A stretch of 64,000 nucleotides of DNA, taken from Verrucomicrobium spinosum DSM 4136 = JCM 18804. Its GTDB lineage: Bacteria > Verrucomicrobiota > Verrucomicrobiia > Verrucomicrobiales > Verrucomicrobiaceae. A model generated the notes under the pieces. That model saw only the letters and a program-made list of their open reading frames with translations. It was not told the DNA's origin and ran no database searches. Position numbers and translations under genes: made by a program. Below, in pieces: positions 9,601 through 17,419 of this stretch (its first letter is position 1; every line of letters begins with the position of its first letter). The stretch spans positions 5,241,105 through 5,305,104 of the forward strand of contig NZ_ABIZ01000001.1 in NCBI RefSeq assembly GCF_000172155.1. Direction: 5' to 3'.

Positions 9601-10867
9601 TCTCTCCAGCACCAAGCCCTATGGCCTGTTGAGGGACGTCTTCTACTGGCAGGACTGCCAGCCTGCTGGACCGATCAAACTCAACGGGGCCTATAATTCA
9701 TTGAACCGGCCGGGTGACTGGGACAACGGCATCGGCCGGGTGGAAGACGGCGCCTACATCAACAAGCCGGATGAAGGCGGCTATGATGGCAGCGCCAACA
9801 AGTACTTCGAGCGTGGAGGATTCGCCGAGGACAGCGGCAAGGCCTACTCCCCCAACCGGCAAATCGCCTCTGCGGTTGCCTTTGGCTCGCTGCCCAGTGG
9901 CGTGCTGGGGAATGCCACCACCGCAGTCTCCCGCCCCTGGCAGACCCTCCTCTTCTGCCCCAACCCTCACTCCCGCAGCACCCTGGCGCTTCAGCAACCC
10001 GTCGCAGCGGATCACTTTGGTTTCACGCTCCCTCGGGATCACCTGCTTCTGGACTCCTTCTGGATGCCCATTGTGGAGCCCTATGCCATCAGCGAGCCCT
10101 TCTCCACCGCTGGCAAGGTGAACATGAATCACCAGATGCTGCCCTTCACCTATCTGCAACGGGCCACCGCCCTGCATGCCGCCCTGCGCAGCGTGAGAGT
10201 ACGAGCCATGCCCGCCGCCCTGGCCTGGGTGGGAAACAGCGACCGGACCAACTACCGCGACATCACCAATGGCGTGGAGGAGTGCTACAAATCGTCCGGC
10301 CACTGGATGAAGTTTGAGACCACCTATGACGTGAATGTGGCGGAGACACTCAAGGCGTTCACCCACCGCTTCAACACCCAGAAAGACGTGTTCCGCTCGG
10401 CCTCGGAAATCTGCGAAGTCTTCCTGGTGCCGCAGATGATCCCCGGCCGCACCTACAGCACGGCAGCGGGCGGCAAGCCTTCCCGCAATCCCCAGTACGA
10501 GGAAATGACCGACTGGTGGAACGGCGCCCTGAACACCCAGAAGGATGCCATGGAACTCACCGGCGACAACACCCGGGAGTCACCGTACAACCAGCTCTAC
10601 CCGCGCCTCACCACGCGGTCGAATGTCTTCCAGGTGCACTATCGCGTGCAGTCGTTGCGGAAGTCCCGCTCCACCAGCGCCAACCGGTGGGATGAGACGC
10701 GGGACATGATCTCCAGTGACTACCGCGGCTCCGCCATCCTGGAGCGGTACCTCGACCCCAACATCACCGGTCTGCCCAACTTCATCACCAACCCCGGCAA
10801 CTCCTCAGCCGCCCTGGACGACCACTACCGTTTCCGCGTCATCCAGCGCAAGCAGTTCGCCCCGTGA
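6677..10867 (+). CDS. Verru_Chthon cassette protein A, giant GspK/PilX-like pseudopilin
   Basis: The protein has 1396 residues. Its N-terminus is a prepilin-type signal: a short basic leader to Gly23, then MALISVLCVLALLMVLVLAV. The mature +5 position is not glutamate, as in GspK/XcpX-type pseudopilins and PilX, whereas the three following genes do keep Glu+5. The rest is a long globular region rich in Asn, Trp and Tyr that I cannot match to a known fold. Family assignment (Verru_Chthon cassette A, TIGR02600) rests on size, N-terminus and the conserved A-B-C-D order. A start at 6719 is also possible. It is likely inserted in the inner membrane and matured by a PilD-type peptidase; no such peptidase is in the window. 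Confidence 0.85.
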   Translation: MNLEQSITTTGSNMRAQQRTSSGMALISVLCVLALLMVLVLAVLSMSRTETRASSSYARITDVRTLADLPVNVVMGQIRQATSGLGDGKSWTSQPGMIRVFGTEPGPSNRASLIQAYRLYSSDAMVTGAAFDSTTEAAGLNGWETRKAHFTDLNEPVVTPLASGTQTFLRKTFPIMDVSVFDSNADGVADLVGSSDGRIDGARILSALPGTDASHPLPMPVRWMYVCEDGRLVVPTGEQNGEALFDASVVTTANPITGRIAFWTDDESCKVNINTASEGVPWDVPVGTSWQDQNWAKFMPGQNEFQRFPGHPAMTCLSTVMKSFDPAFTRLTQQMSSAYTAGTGEASYASPDYFKNLYDMLPRTNWGEQGQSSWAGTRAVTVNTGLPVKAERIFASVDEFFYASNLDSGKRKSNDSASRVDGDEIRMARAFLTAHSRAPETNLFNRPRLCLWPLFADPNTRNPKDRLIAFAATSSGQTAAWYRAQKWVSDSNPGSSQSPDADFNLQHNQQIFSYLQSLTAKPVPGFGTDTFVTKYGELNRNQILLQMFDLQRWGVNSWYAERNAAGSIDFTKSYAYVPPRAYVRQSGGLVGESSALPTKVSALPDGGPVPPDGLKAFGRWPTVVEVAVVFMPTEIRAKNNTVLRDSFDPIEVNKAKFEGVQNLYADSGEPAQKWADRTLKMRPYIIIQPFTPVVGMPPYSANIRYRIEGLESWKINGTTAMFADIGTLNTVRTERSNSSTDENAHMTSYTGLQAIIMDKKPRELAGAADENNCYPFIGREIPVDPDQGTFTFPGNPGDDGSKQEITIKIYSGYGPAPGPNDTPLQTIKMRFPTVKLRTPRLYLGEWKDTPLMGLQRRIDQGSFQSEVTRPGDVIRSVVVNAAPTSPSGGDYRIICAKALVTADHYKPHPEYFYDADGTKGSFVYEAQSLRLASKTHTGHYGHPNIVAPGYFDSIADGAQHSWQTAGWEWTGASPNLSSTKPYGLLRDVFYWQDCQPAGPIKLNGAYNSLNRPGDWDNGIGRVEDGAYINKPDEGGYDGSANKYFERGGFAEDSGKAYSPNRQIASAVAFGSLPSGVLGNATTAVSRPWQTLLFCPNPHSRSTLALQQPVAADHFGFTLPRDHLLLDSFWMPIVEPYAISEPFSTAGKVNMNHQMLPFTYLQRATALHAALRSVRVRAMPAALAWVGNSDRTNYRDITNGVEECYKSSGHWMKFETTYDVNVAETLKAFTHRFNTQKDVFRSASEICEVFLVPQMIPGRTYSTAAGGKPSRNPQYEEMTDWWNGALNTQKDAMELTGDNTRESPYNQLYPRLTTRSNVFQVHYRVQSLRKSRSTSANRWDETRDMISSDYRGSAILERYLDPNITGLPNFITNPGNSSAALDDHYRFRVIQRKQFAP

Positions 10868-10921
10868 CATTCCGTCCTCCCTTCATGCACCTCTACCCTC
10901 AATCAAGCACCGCCACTCCCC

Positions 10922-11419
10922 ATGAAACCAGTTTCCCCCGACGTGCGAGCCCGTCTGTGCCGGGCCCGCTTTGCCTCCGCCTTCTCCCTTGTTGAGGTGA
11001 CCCTGGCGGTGGCCGTGACGGCCACCGTGGCCATGACCCTCCTGGGCCTCCTCCCGGCGGGCCTGGATGGCATGCGCCAGTCTGCCAACACTGCCGCCCA
11101 CGCCCGCATCCTGCAGACGCTCGCCGGCCAGGCCCAGATGAACACCTGGCAGGAAATCACCAGTTCCGGCTACGCCAGCCGCACTTATGCCTTCGATTAT
11201 CAAGGAGGTGAACTGGAAAGCCTGGATAGCGCACAGGTCACCTACCTGGCCAGGGCCCGGGTGCAGAATGCCCCACCCCTGCCCGGCAGCACGGCCACCA
11301 ATCCCCGGCTGCGTCTCCTCTGCATCGAGGTCGTCACCGGCTCCAGCCCCGCAGACTTTGGCACCCCGCGCTGCAACACCTACGCCACGCAGATCGCCCA
11401 GATGGATGACACCCCCTGA
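10922..11419 (+). CDS. Verru_Chthon cassette protein B, GspI/PilV-like pseudopilin
   Basis: This protein has 165 residues. The leader of 20 residues ends in SA, followed by FSLVEVTLAVAVTATVAMTL, a type IV prepilin N-terminus with Glu at +5. The residue before the cleavage point is Ala instead of the usual Gly, which some peptidases accept. The following LLPAGLDGMRQSANTAAHAR resembles PilV/GspI-type minor pilins. It lies 54 bp after gene A and 14 bp before gene C, so the four genes are probably one transcript. The family matches Verru_Chthon cassette B (TIGR02598) by length and context. Confidence 0.85.
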   Translation: MKPVSPDVRARLCRARFASAFSLVEVTLAVAVTATVAMTLLGLLPAGLDGMRQSANTAAHARILQTLAGQAQMNTWQEITSSGYASRTYAFDYQGGELESLDSAQVTYLARARVQNAPPLPGSTATNPRLRLLCIEVVTGSSPADFGTPRCNTYATQIAQMDDTP

Positions 11420-11433
11420 CTCCCGTTGCTTCC

Positions 11434-12516
11434 ATGAACCGCCGCCTGCACACCCCCGCCTTCACCCTGCTGGAGATGCTCGTCTCCATGACCATCACCT
11501 CCATCCTGCTCACGCTCATGGTGCAGATCATGGGCACCACCCAGCAGACCTGGCAGCGCACCAAGTCCCAGGCCGAGGCCTTCCGCAGCGCGCGTGAGGC
11601 CTTTGAGAGCATCTCCCGCCAGCTCTCCCAGGCCACCCTGAACAACTACTGGGACTACAACGACCCCAACCAGCCCACCTACTACCAGCGGCAGTCAGAA
11701 CTGCACTATGTGTCCGGCCCGGCTTCCACCCTGCTCACCTCCATGGCCAATCCCACCATCGGGCACAGTGTGTTCTTCCAGGCCCCCCTGGGCGTGGATC
11801 ATCTGGATCCCGCCACCCAACCCGGCGCCGGGCTTGACCAGGCCCTGAACGCCTGGGGCTACTATGTGGAGTTCAACTCCGACCTTCCCACCCGACCCGG
11901 GTTCATGAATCAAGCCTCCCCCACCCATCCGGAAAAGCGGCGCTTCCGGCTTATGGAGTTCCGCCAGCCTTCGGAGAACTTTGATCTCTTCAAGCTCCCC
12001 GCCAATGCCACCGCAGGCACCCGACCGGCCCTGCATGCCGCCGCCACCGCCACGGATCTGTACTCCTGGTTCCGCACACCTTTGCAGAGCCGGTCCGAGC
12101 CCCTCGCAGAGAACATCCTGGCCCTCATCATCCGCCCCACCTTCCCCGGACAACCCACCCCGCCGGATGACTACCTCTATGACACACGCAGCTGCCAGCT
12201 CTCCAGCGGCAATATCTCTGATGTGGATGCCGCCCGCCGTCACCAACTGCCTCCGGCCATCCGAATCGTGCTCGTGGCTCTGGATGAAAGCTCCTGGCTC
12301 CGGGTGGAGCACGATGAAACCCTCTCCACAGAGCTGGTGAATCTCGTCAACAACGAGCTCTTCACCCGGCCCGCCAAGCTGGAGGACGACCTGACCGAAC
12401 TCTCCGCAACCCTGACCACCATGAACCTGCAACACCGCATCTTCAACACCACAGTCTCCATCCGCGCCGCCAAGTGGCATACGGAGAAACAGAAGAATCC
12501 CACGACCACACCGTAG
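11434..12516 (+). CDS. Verru_Chthon cassette protein C, GspJ/PilW-like pseudopilin
   Basis: This protein has 360 residues. The short leader MNRRLHTPA precedes FTLLEMLVSMTITSILLTLM, with Glu at +5 and Ala at -1. The next part, QTWQRTKSQAEAFRSAREAF followed by ESISRQLSQATLNNYWDY, is the amphipathic helix and start of the head domain, as in GspJ or PilW minor pseudopilins. The remaining head is Verru_Chthon C-like (TIGR02599) and has no recognised catalytic motif. It is closely spaced between genes B and D. Confidence 0.86.
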   Translation: MNRRLHTPAFTLLEMLVSMTITSILLTLMVQIMGTTQQTWQRTKSQAEAFRSAREAFESISRQLSQATLNNYWDYNDPNQPTYYQRQSELHYVSGPASTLLTSMANPTIGHSVFFQAPLGVDHLDPATQPGAGLDQALNAWGYYVEFNSDLPTRPGFMNQASPTHPEKRRFRLMEFRQPSENFDLFKLPANATAGTRPALHAAATATDLYSWFRTPLQSRSEPLAENILALIIRPTFPGQPTPPDDYLYDTRSCQLSSGNISDVDAARRHQLPPAIRIVLVALDESSWLRVEHDETLSTELVNLVNNELFTRPAKLEDDLTELSATLTTMNLQHRIFNTTVSIRAAKWHTEKQKNPTTTP

Positions 12517-12563
12517 CCGCAGTGGCAGATGGACCACACCAGATCACCCGCCTGTTTATTTCA

Positions 12564-13148
12564 ATGAACCCACCCTGTCTCACCCCGTGCCCCCTGCCCC
12601 GCGGATTCACCCTGGTGGAGCTCATCGTGGTGATCGCCGTGGCCAGTGTCATCATGAGCCTCTCCATCGGCGGGCTCAACCAGTCCCTGCAGTCCCAGCG
12701 GCTCAGCGCCTCCGCCACCCGACTCGCGGGTGAACACGGTGCCGCAACCCTTCAGGCCGTGCGGGAGAATCGCAGCCTCGAGGTCCGCCTGCTCCGCCGC
12801 ACACTGGACATCAGTCCCGCCAACCGTCTGCGGGGTGTGCAGATCTATGCCGTGGAGCCCACCACCGGCCAGTCCAGCCCCGTGGGCGAGCCCATTTTCC
12901 TCGATCCCGGTGTCGTGGTGCTGGAGAACGAAGTGCACTCCACCCTGCTCAAGCACAAATCCACGACCATCCCCGACGGCTACTACACGCTCAAGGCCTC
13001 CGGCACCACGGATCTGGACAAAGGCTCCACCGACCGCTGGTGCCTGACCCTCGCACTGGAAGAGGAAATAAAAGACGAGACCACCCCTCCCCCCAACCAC
13101 CGCGTCCTGGTCATCAATCCCCACACCGCCGCCGTTCAGCTGTACTAG
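12564..13148 (+). CDS. Verru_Chthon cassette protein D, GspH/FimT-like pseudopilin
   Basis: I place the start at 12564, giving 194 residues, because it puts a short leader directly before the cleavage motif. An in-frame ATG at 12474 would add 30 residues overlapping gene C. PRG precedes FTLVELIVVIAVASVIMSLS, a canonical prepilin signal with Gly at -1 and Glu at +5. After the helix comes a compact domain (RLAGEHGAATLQAVRENRSL) like GspH or FimT. It is the last gene of the cassette (TIGR02596). With A, B and C it completes a set equivalent to the four minor pseudopilins that cap type II secretion pseudopili. Confidence 0.85.
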   Translation: MNPPCLTPCPLPRGFTLVELIVVIAVASVIMSLSIGGLNQSLQSQRLSASATRLAGEHGAATLQAVRENRSLEVRLLRRTLDISPANRLRGVQIYAVEPTTGQSSPVGEPIFLDPGVVVLENEVHSTLLKHKSTTIPDGYYTLKASGTTDLDKGSTDRWCLTLALEEEIKDETTPPPNHRVLVINPHTAAVQLY

Positions 13149-13483
13149 GGCGTGTGCAAGAGATAATCCAGACTTGAAGGGCCCTTAAACCCTGCAGTGC
13201 GAATGGTCAGTCGAAGCTCTTCCTCGAAGAGGATGTGGCCACAAGCCCAACGTTGGGCGAGCTTCAAGCGAGTCTACGTTGGGAAGATGAGGTTCGGGAA
13301 TCTACTCCGAAGGAGTTGTGGCGGTCTGGCTCGCTACGGCACCAAGGTCCATTGACAGGATCAAGCCTCGCCGCGTGCGGAGCCTGCCCGAGAAACTCAA
13401 CCGCATGTCCAAAGAGAGGCTCACAGCCACACTTGATTTTTGGCGCATGGAACACCTATAATTGCCACACTACCCCGACCCCT
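13149..13483. other. 335-bp gap, possibly holding a decayed coding fragment
   Basis: No intact gene is seen. One plus-strand frame ending at a TAA near 13460 reads SLPEKLNRMSKERLTATLDF before its last residues, which has protein-like composition but no start or upstream continuation. It may be the remnant of a lost gene. No RNA gene or clear terminator was recognised. Confidence 0.3.
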
Positions 13484-14413
13484 ATGTCCTCCGATTCCAT
13501 CGCCCGCATCAAGAACGACTTGGAACTCTACGTCCGCACAGGAAAGGTGGAAAAGTTCCTGGAATGTGTGAAGGCCCTTCAGGAAGCCGGTGAGGAGTTC
13601 CTCGTGGATGCCAACTACGGCGCCAGCGCCACCCTGCTGGAACATGCTGCGGGCAGAGGGCAGCCGGAAACCATCAAGGCCCTGTTGACACTGGGTGCCG
13701 AGGTGGACCGCCCCAACAGCCGCGGCGAGACCGCTTTGATGCACGCCGCTTTCAAAGGAAGCCTGCCTGCCGTGAAAGTCCTTCTGGAGGCGGGCGCTAA
13801 TCCCAAAGCCCGTGACCGCAGACGCAAAACCGCGTTGGACGGTGCCTTGTACACCAAGTCCACCGAGGTGGTGGCCCTACTCGCCAGCCTGGATACCCAG
13901 CCCGACCCCATCGCCACGTCCAACTGGTGGGCCACCGCCCCGCCCGAGGTGGCCACACCCCTGCGGCAGCTTCTGGAGACAGTCGCAAAAGACGGGTCGC
14001 GCGGTGAAGTTCTTGAGCCTGGCGCGATCGCGCGCACGCTGCCCCAGCTCAAGGTCCCCACCTGGTGGGAGGGCCTCGTGACGTCGCTCCCGCTGGCCGG
14101 AGTAGAATTCGCCTGTCCTTCACCAGAATCGCCTGACGGCGAGTACGCCCAGTTCCTCAGGCTTGATGGGATGGAGGAAATCACCTCCGACTGGGAGCAC
14201 GTCATACCGACCTGGCAGGAGGAACGCCTCTATCCTATCGCAATGGCCTCCAACGCTTGCTACTGGGTCGTTCCGAGCGATGGCGGCCTCAACAGTCCCG
14301 TGAACTATTGGGACCAGAGCGGCCACTGGGTGGTTCCCGGAAGTCCCACCTTCGCCGCTTGGCTGGAATCCGCCCTGACTCTGCGCAACAAGTGGCGGGA
14401 GTACATGAACTGA
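13484..14413 (+). CDS. Ankyrin-repeat protein with a SUKH-like C-terminal region
   Basis: The start at 13484 is preferred; the frame stays open upstream but reads as non-coding. The product has 309 residues. Ankyrin repeats fill about residues 35-135 (ASATLLEHAAGRGQPETIKA, then GETALMHAAFKGSLPAVKVL, LLEAGANPKARDRRRKTALD). The C-terminal half (YPIAMASNACYWVVPSDGGL and SGHWVVPGSPTFAAWLESAL) resembles SMI1/KNR4 (SUKH) domains, which often act as immunity modules; that part is tentative. There is no signal peptide, so it is probably cytoplasmic. No adjacent toxin gene is seen. Confidence 0.75.
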   Translation: MSSDSIARIKNDLELYVRTGKVEKFLECVKALQEAGEEFLVDANYGASATLLEHAAGRGQPETIKALLTLGAEVDRPNSRGETALMHAAFKGSLPAVKVLLEAGANPKARDRRRKTALDGALYTKSTEVVALLASLDTQPDPIATSNWWATAPPEVATPLRQLLETVAKDGSRGEVLEPGAIARTLPQLKVPTWWEGLVTSLPLAGVEFACPSPESPDGEYAQFLRLDGMEEITSDWEHVIPTWQEERLYPIAMASNACYWVVPSDGGLNSPVNYWDQSGHWVVPGSPTFAAWLESALTLRNKWREYMN

Positions 14414-14423
14414 GGACTGCCAC

Positions 14424-14458
14424 GAAAAAGGGCGAACGTGCTCACACACGTCCGCCCC
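14424..14458 (-). terminator. Rho-independent terminator for fabG
   Basis: On the minus strand the arms GGGCGGACGTG and CACGTTCGCCC form a stem followed by TTTTT. It lies 54 bp after the fabG stop and between the convergent ankyrin and fabG genes. On the plus strand the stem is not followed by T residues, so it should act mainly on fabG. Confidence 0.7.
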
Positions 14459-14511
14459 GCAAAAACTGAACTACTGGTTCACCGAATTACCGGACCACCG
14501 TTTTACCGGAA

Positions 14512-15258
14512 TCACATCACCATGCCGCCATCCACCGCCAGCGTCTGGCCCGTGATGTAGCGCGCTTCGTCGCTCGCGAGGAAGGCTGCGGCGTTGGCGA
14601 TGTCCACCGCCTCACCGAAGGTGGCGAGCGGGATCTGCTTGAGCACCCCTTCCTTCTGGGCGTCGTTCAGTTCATTGGTCATGTCTGTGACGATGAACCC
14701 GGGAGCGATGGCGTTGACGGTAACGGCGCGCCCCGCAAACTCGCGGGCCAGCGATTTGCTGAAGCCAATGAGGCCAGCCTTGCTCGCCGCATAGTTGCAC
14801 TGGCCAGCATTGCCGATCAGACCAATGACGCTGGCCACGTTGATGATGCGACCGGTCTTTGACTTGAGGATGGAGCGCTGGAAGGCTTTCACAAGATTGA
14901 ATGCCCCTTTGAGGTTGGTGTTGAGAACGACATCCCAATCCTCGTCGCTCATGCGCAGGGCCAGGCCATCGCGCGTGACGCCAGCGTTGTTCACCAGAAT
15001 GTCCACGCTGCCCAGATCGGCCAGCACCTGTTTGCCCATCGCCAGCACGGCGGCGGCATCGGCCACATCCACAGCATACGCCTTCGCGGCTCCCGGATAG
15101 GCAGCATTGATGGCCTCGGCAGCTCCTTGGGAACTGTTTTCCGTGCGGCTGACGATGGCAACCTTCGCGCCTTCTGCGGCAAAACGTTCTGCGATGGCAC
15201 GACCGATCCCACGGCCAGCACCGGTGACTACTGCGACTCGATTGAGGAGCTTGCTCAT
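14512..15258 (-). CDS. fabG: 3-oxoacyl-[acyl-carrier-protein] reductase
   Basis: This is a 248-residue short-chain dehydrogenase, the usual FabG length. It carries the NADPH-binding motif VTGAGRGIGRAIAERF, the NNAG motif (DILVNNAGVT), the active-site Ser in NVASVIGLIGN, and the YAASKAG catalytic Tyr-Lys pair. The C-terminus has the FabG-type GQTLAVDGGMVM. FabG reduces 3-oxoacyl-ACP in the fatty acid elongation cycle. No other fab gene or acpP is adjacent, so this could also serve another pathway, but its similarity to housekeeping FabG looks strong. Confidence 0.9.
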   Translation of the reverse strand: MSKLLNRVAVVTGAGRGIGRAIAERFAAEGAKVAIVSRTENSSQGAAEAINAAYPGAAKAYAVDVADAAAVLAMGKQVLADLGSVDILVNNAGVTRDGLALRMSDEDWDVVLNTNLKGAFNLVKAFQRSILKSKTGRIINVASVIGLIGNAGQCNYAASKAGLIGFSKSLAREFAGRAVTVNAIAPGFIVTDMTNELNDAQKEGVLKQIPLATFGEAVDIANAAAFLASDEARYITGQTLAVDGGMVM

Positions 15259-15354
15259 TCAAGGTCATTAGCGAAGCCCGGGCGGGCTTGCAACCCAGAA
15301 TGCGGCACCATTCCTTCTTCTTGCTCTCGCAGTTGCGGCGGTTACACTCCCCTC

Positions 15355-15957
15355 ATGCGGTGCCCCGTTTGTCAACAGAGCCTCCATGAAGTCTCCCCGG
15401 CGTGCCCGCATTGCAGCTTCGATCTCACCATTGCCGTGCAGCACCTGGGCATGGTGCCACGGTTGCGACCAGACGTCACGGATCTGGCAGGCATGCTCAC
15501 GCCAAGCCAGACTGCGGAGCTTCAGGAGATGATCCGCCAAAAAGAGCGACGTTTCCCGCAGCTCCAGTTCGCCTGCGTCACCCTTCAGATCCCCCCTCAG
15601 GTGCCGCTGCGAGCCTATACCTTTTGGCTGCTCAATCGCGGCAGTCTGGTCAGCGCCATGGAAAAGGGGGGTGGCTGCCGTATTGTGCTCTTCGTCCTGG
15701 AAATGAACCAGATGCAACTGTGCTGCATGCTCGGCTACGGCCTGGAGCCCTTTGTAAACCAGTCCACCCTGGAGCAAATCGTCCAGTCGGCACAACCTCT
15801 GCTTGCCGGAGGAGATGCCGCTGGTGCCTTTCAGGCCTGCTTGGAGCACGCCGACCTAAATCTGACGGCTATCAGCCGAGCCATTCCCGCCATCTACGGC
15901 CTCCACGAAGAAAAAGTCGCCTCAACATTGAGCGCGGAGGCCGAGTTTGCCTACTAA
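15355..15957 (+). CDS. TPM-domain protein with N-terminal zinc ribbon
   Basis: The start at 15355 places a zinc ribbon (Cys3, Cys6, Cys17, Cys20: CPVC and CPHC) at the N-terminus of a 200-residue protein. The rest resembles the TPM fold: DLAGMLTPSQTAELQEMIRQ, then ACVTLQIPPQVPLRAYTFWL, GCRIVLFVLEMNQMQLCCML and GYGLEPFVN. TPM proteins of this type lack a signal peptide when fused to zinc ribbons, and this one has none visible. Function in bacteria is unclear; some TPM proteins act in photosystem or envelope maintenance. It lies 17 bp before the DUF1460 gene, so the pair may be an operon. Confidence 0.75.
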   Translation: MRCPVCQQSLHEVSPACPHCSFDLTIAVQHLGMVPRLRPDVTDLAGMLTPSQTAELQEMIRQKERRFPQLQFACVTLQIPPQVPLRAYTFWLLNRGSLVSAMEKGGGCRIVLFVLEMNQMQLCCMLGYGLEPFVNQSTLEQIVQSAQPLLAGGDAAGAFQACLEHADLNLTAISRAIPAIYGLHEEKVASTLSAEAEFAY

Positions 15958-15974
15958 GTAGCCAGCCTCGCCCT

Positions 15975-17006
15975 ATGGCCCAACGATCCCCTTCCCATTC
16001 GTCCGCCGTTCCCCGAAGCCGCCTCGTCCAGACCGCGCTGGGCGCATTTGCCGCCTTTTTCCTGGGAATGATCGGTCAGTATCAGGCTCAGGCCCGCGAG
16101 TACCTCCCCCAATCCGTCACCTTCAAAGGGGAGGACAAATTCCAAGCCCTGGTGGCGAGAGCGCTCCGGGAGAACTGGCGCGCCCTCCCCATGGGCGAAC
16201 GAGTGGCCCAGTTCGGCCTGGCCCTGCGCGGCACCCCATACGTAGGGTACACCCTGGAGATCGACAACAAGATCGAGTCCGCCTCCTGCAACTTCAACGG
16301 CCTGGACTGCTGGACCTACTTCGAGACCGCGCTCGGTCTGGCCCGCATGATCGGAACCCCCAAGCCCGCCTACACACCGAGCGACCTCCTCGCCGAGATC
16401 GAGTGGACCCGCTATCGAGGAGGCGTCTGCACTGGATTCTACTTGGAGCGGATCCACTACCTGGCGGAATGGTGGTATGACAACGAAGCCCGTGGGAATG
16501 TGCTCAACGTCACCTCAGACGTGGGGCCCACCACCCCTCTGGTCGGGAGAAAGTGTCAGGAGATGACCGTGCTCTGGAAAGGCTACCGCTACCTGAAAAA
16601 TGATCCCTCGATGCTGCCAGAAATGGGGCGCATCGAGCGCCGGGAAAGCTCTCTCCCCTTCAGCTACATCCCAAAGTCCAAAGTGGCGGCGATGGAAAAG
16701 AACCTCCAAAACGGGGACATCATCGGGATCGTCACCAACCAGACCGGGGGCCATTGCTCCCACGTGGGACTGGCCTACCGCACGAAGGACGGCGTCCTCC
16801 ACTTCATGCACGCCTCCAAGAACCACAAGGCCGTCGTGCTGGATGACTCCCTCTCCACGTACCTGAACCGGTTCAAGTTCCATGCCGGTATCATCGTCGC
16901 CCGCCCCCTGCCCCGCACTGCCACGATCATCGACCCCACCCACTACGCGGACCGCCTTCAGTACATCACCGGCATGCCTCCGCTGGTCGTTGCCAGGAAG
17001 GGTTAA
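15975..17006 (+). CDS. DUF1460 (N-acetylmuramoyl-L-alanine amidase-like) exported protein
   Basis: The start at 15975 is chosen because it gives a twin-Ser/Arg leader and hydrophobic signal segment (TALGAFAAFFLGMIGQYQAQA) directly before the mature domain. The 343-residue product contains the DUF1460 hallmarks: a Cys in NFNGLDCWTYFETALGLAR and a His in GGHCSHVGLAY, which would form a Cys-His catalytic pair of the NlpC/P60-like superfamily. Family members are thought to cleave cell-wall peptides or related amide bonds. Other conserved pieces are RYRGGVCTGFYLERIHYLAE and NGDIIGIVTN. It probably acts in the periplasm. Confidence 0.85.
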   Translation: MAQRSPSHSSAVPRSRLVQTALGAFAAFFLGMIGQYQAQAREYLPQSVTFKGEDKFQALVARALRENWRALPMGERVAQFGLALRGTPYVGYTLEIDNKIESASCNFNGLDCWTYFETALGLARMIGTPKPAYTPSDLLAEIEWTRYRGGVCTGFYLERIHYLAEWWYDNEARGNVLNVTSDVGPTTPLVGRKCQEMTVLWKGYRYLKNDPSMLPEMGRIERRESSLPFSYIPKSKVAAMEKNLQNGDIIGIVTNQTGGHCSHVGLAYRTKDGVLHFMHASKNHKAVVLDDSLSTYLNRFKFHAGIIVARPLPRTATIIDPTHYADRLQYITGMPPLVVARKG

Positions 17007-17069
17007 GGCGTAGCCTCCGTCCCCCGAGCCGCAGCTCTGCCACTTCTCGCGAATGAAATCGCAACCAAA

Positions 17070-17366
17070 GAAAGCTCGCGGCCGCACTTGTGAAAGGGCG
17101 GAGATCGCGCGGCCCCGAACCGGCCACTCCACCCGCTGCGCACCTTGTGGCCGGACCGCGTTTTCACAAACGCAGCCACACTGACTTCTTTGGGCGCTTT
17201 GTGATCTGAAGCACTCATCTCGCAACTCGTGGCTGCACTTGTAAAAGTGCGGAGGTCGCGCGGCCCTGAGCCGGACACTCCACCCGCTGCGCACCTTGCC
17301 GCCGGACCGCGTTTTCACAAACGCAGCCACACTGACTTCTTCGGAGGCGCTTCGTGATCCGAAGCC
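17070..17366. repeat. Two copies of a 151-bp palindromic intergenic repeat
   Basis: The arm ccgcgttttcacaaacgcag occurs at 17156 and 17307, and a gcacttg marker at 17084 and 17235, both with a 151-bp period. In each copy the left arm (ggctgcacttgtaaaagtgc in the second copy) is nearly the reverse complement of the right arm, so each unit is an inverted pair separated by a loop of about 50 bp. The arms match those of the array at 28.4-29.1 kb. Nothing else is recognised in the gap 17007-17419. Confidence 0.85.
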
Positions 17367-17419
17367 CTCCAACTCGTGAGTTCCCAGGAACACATCCCCA
17401 GAAGCACCCGGCACCCCCC

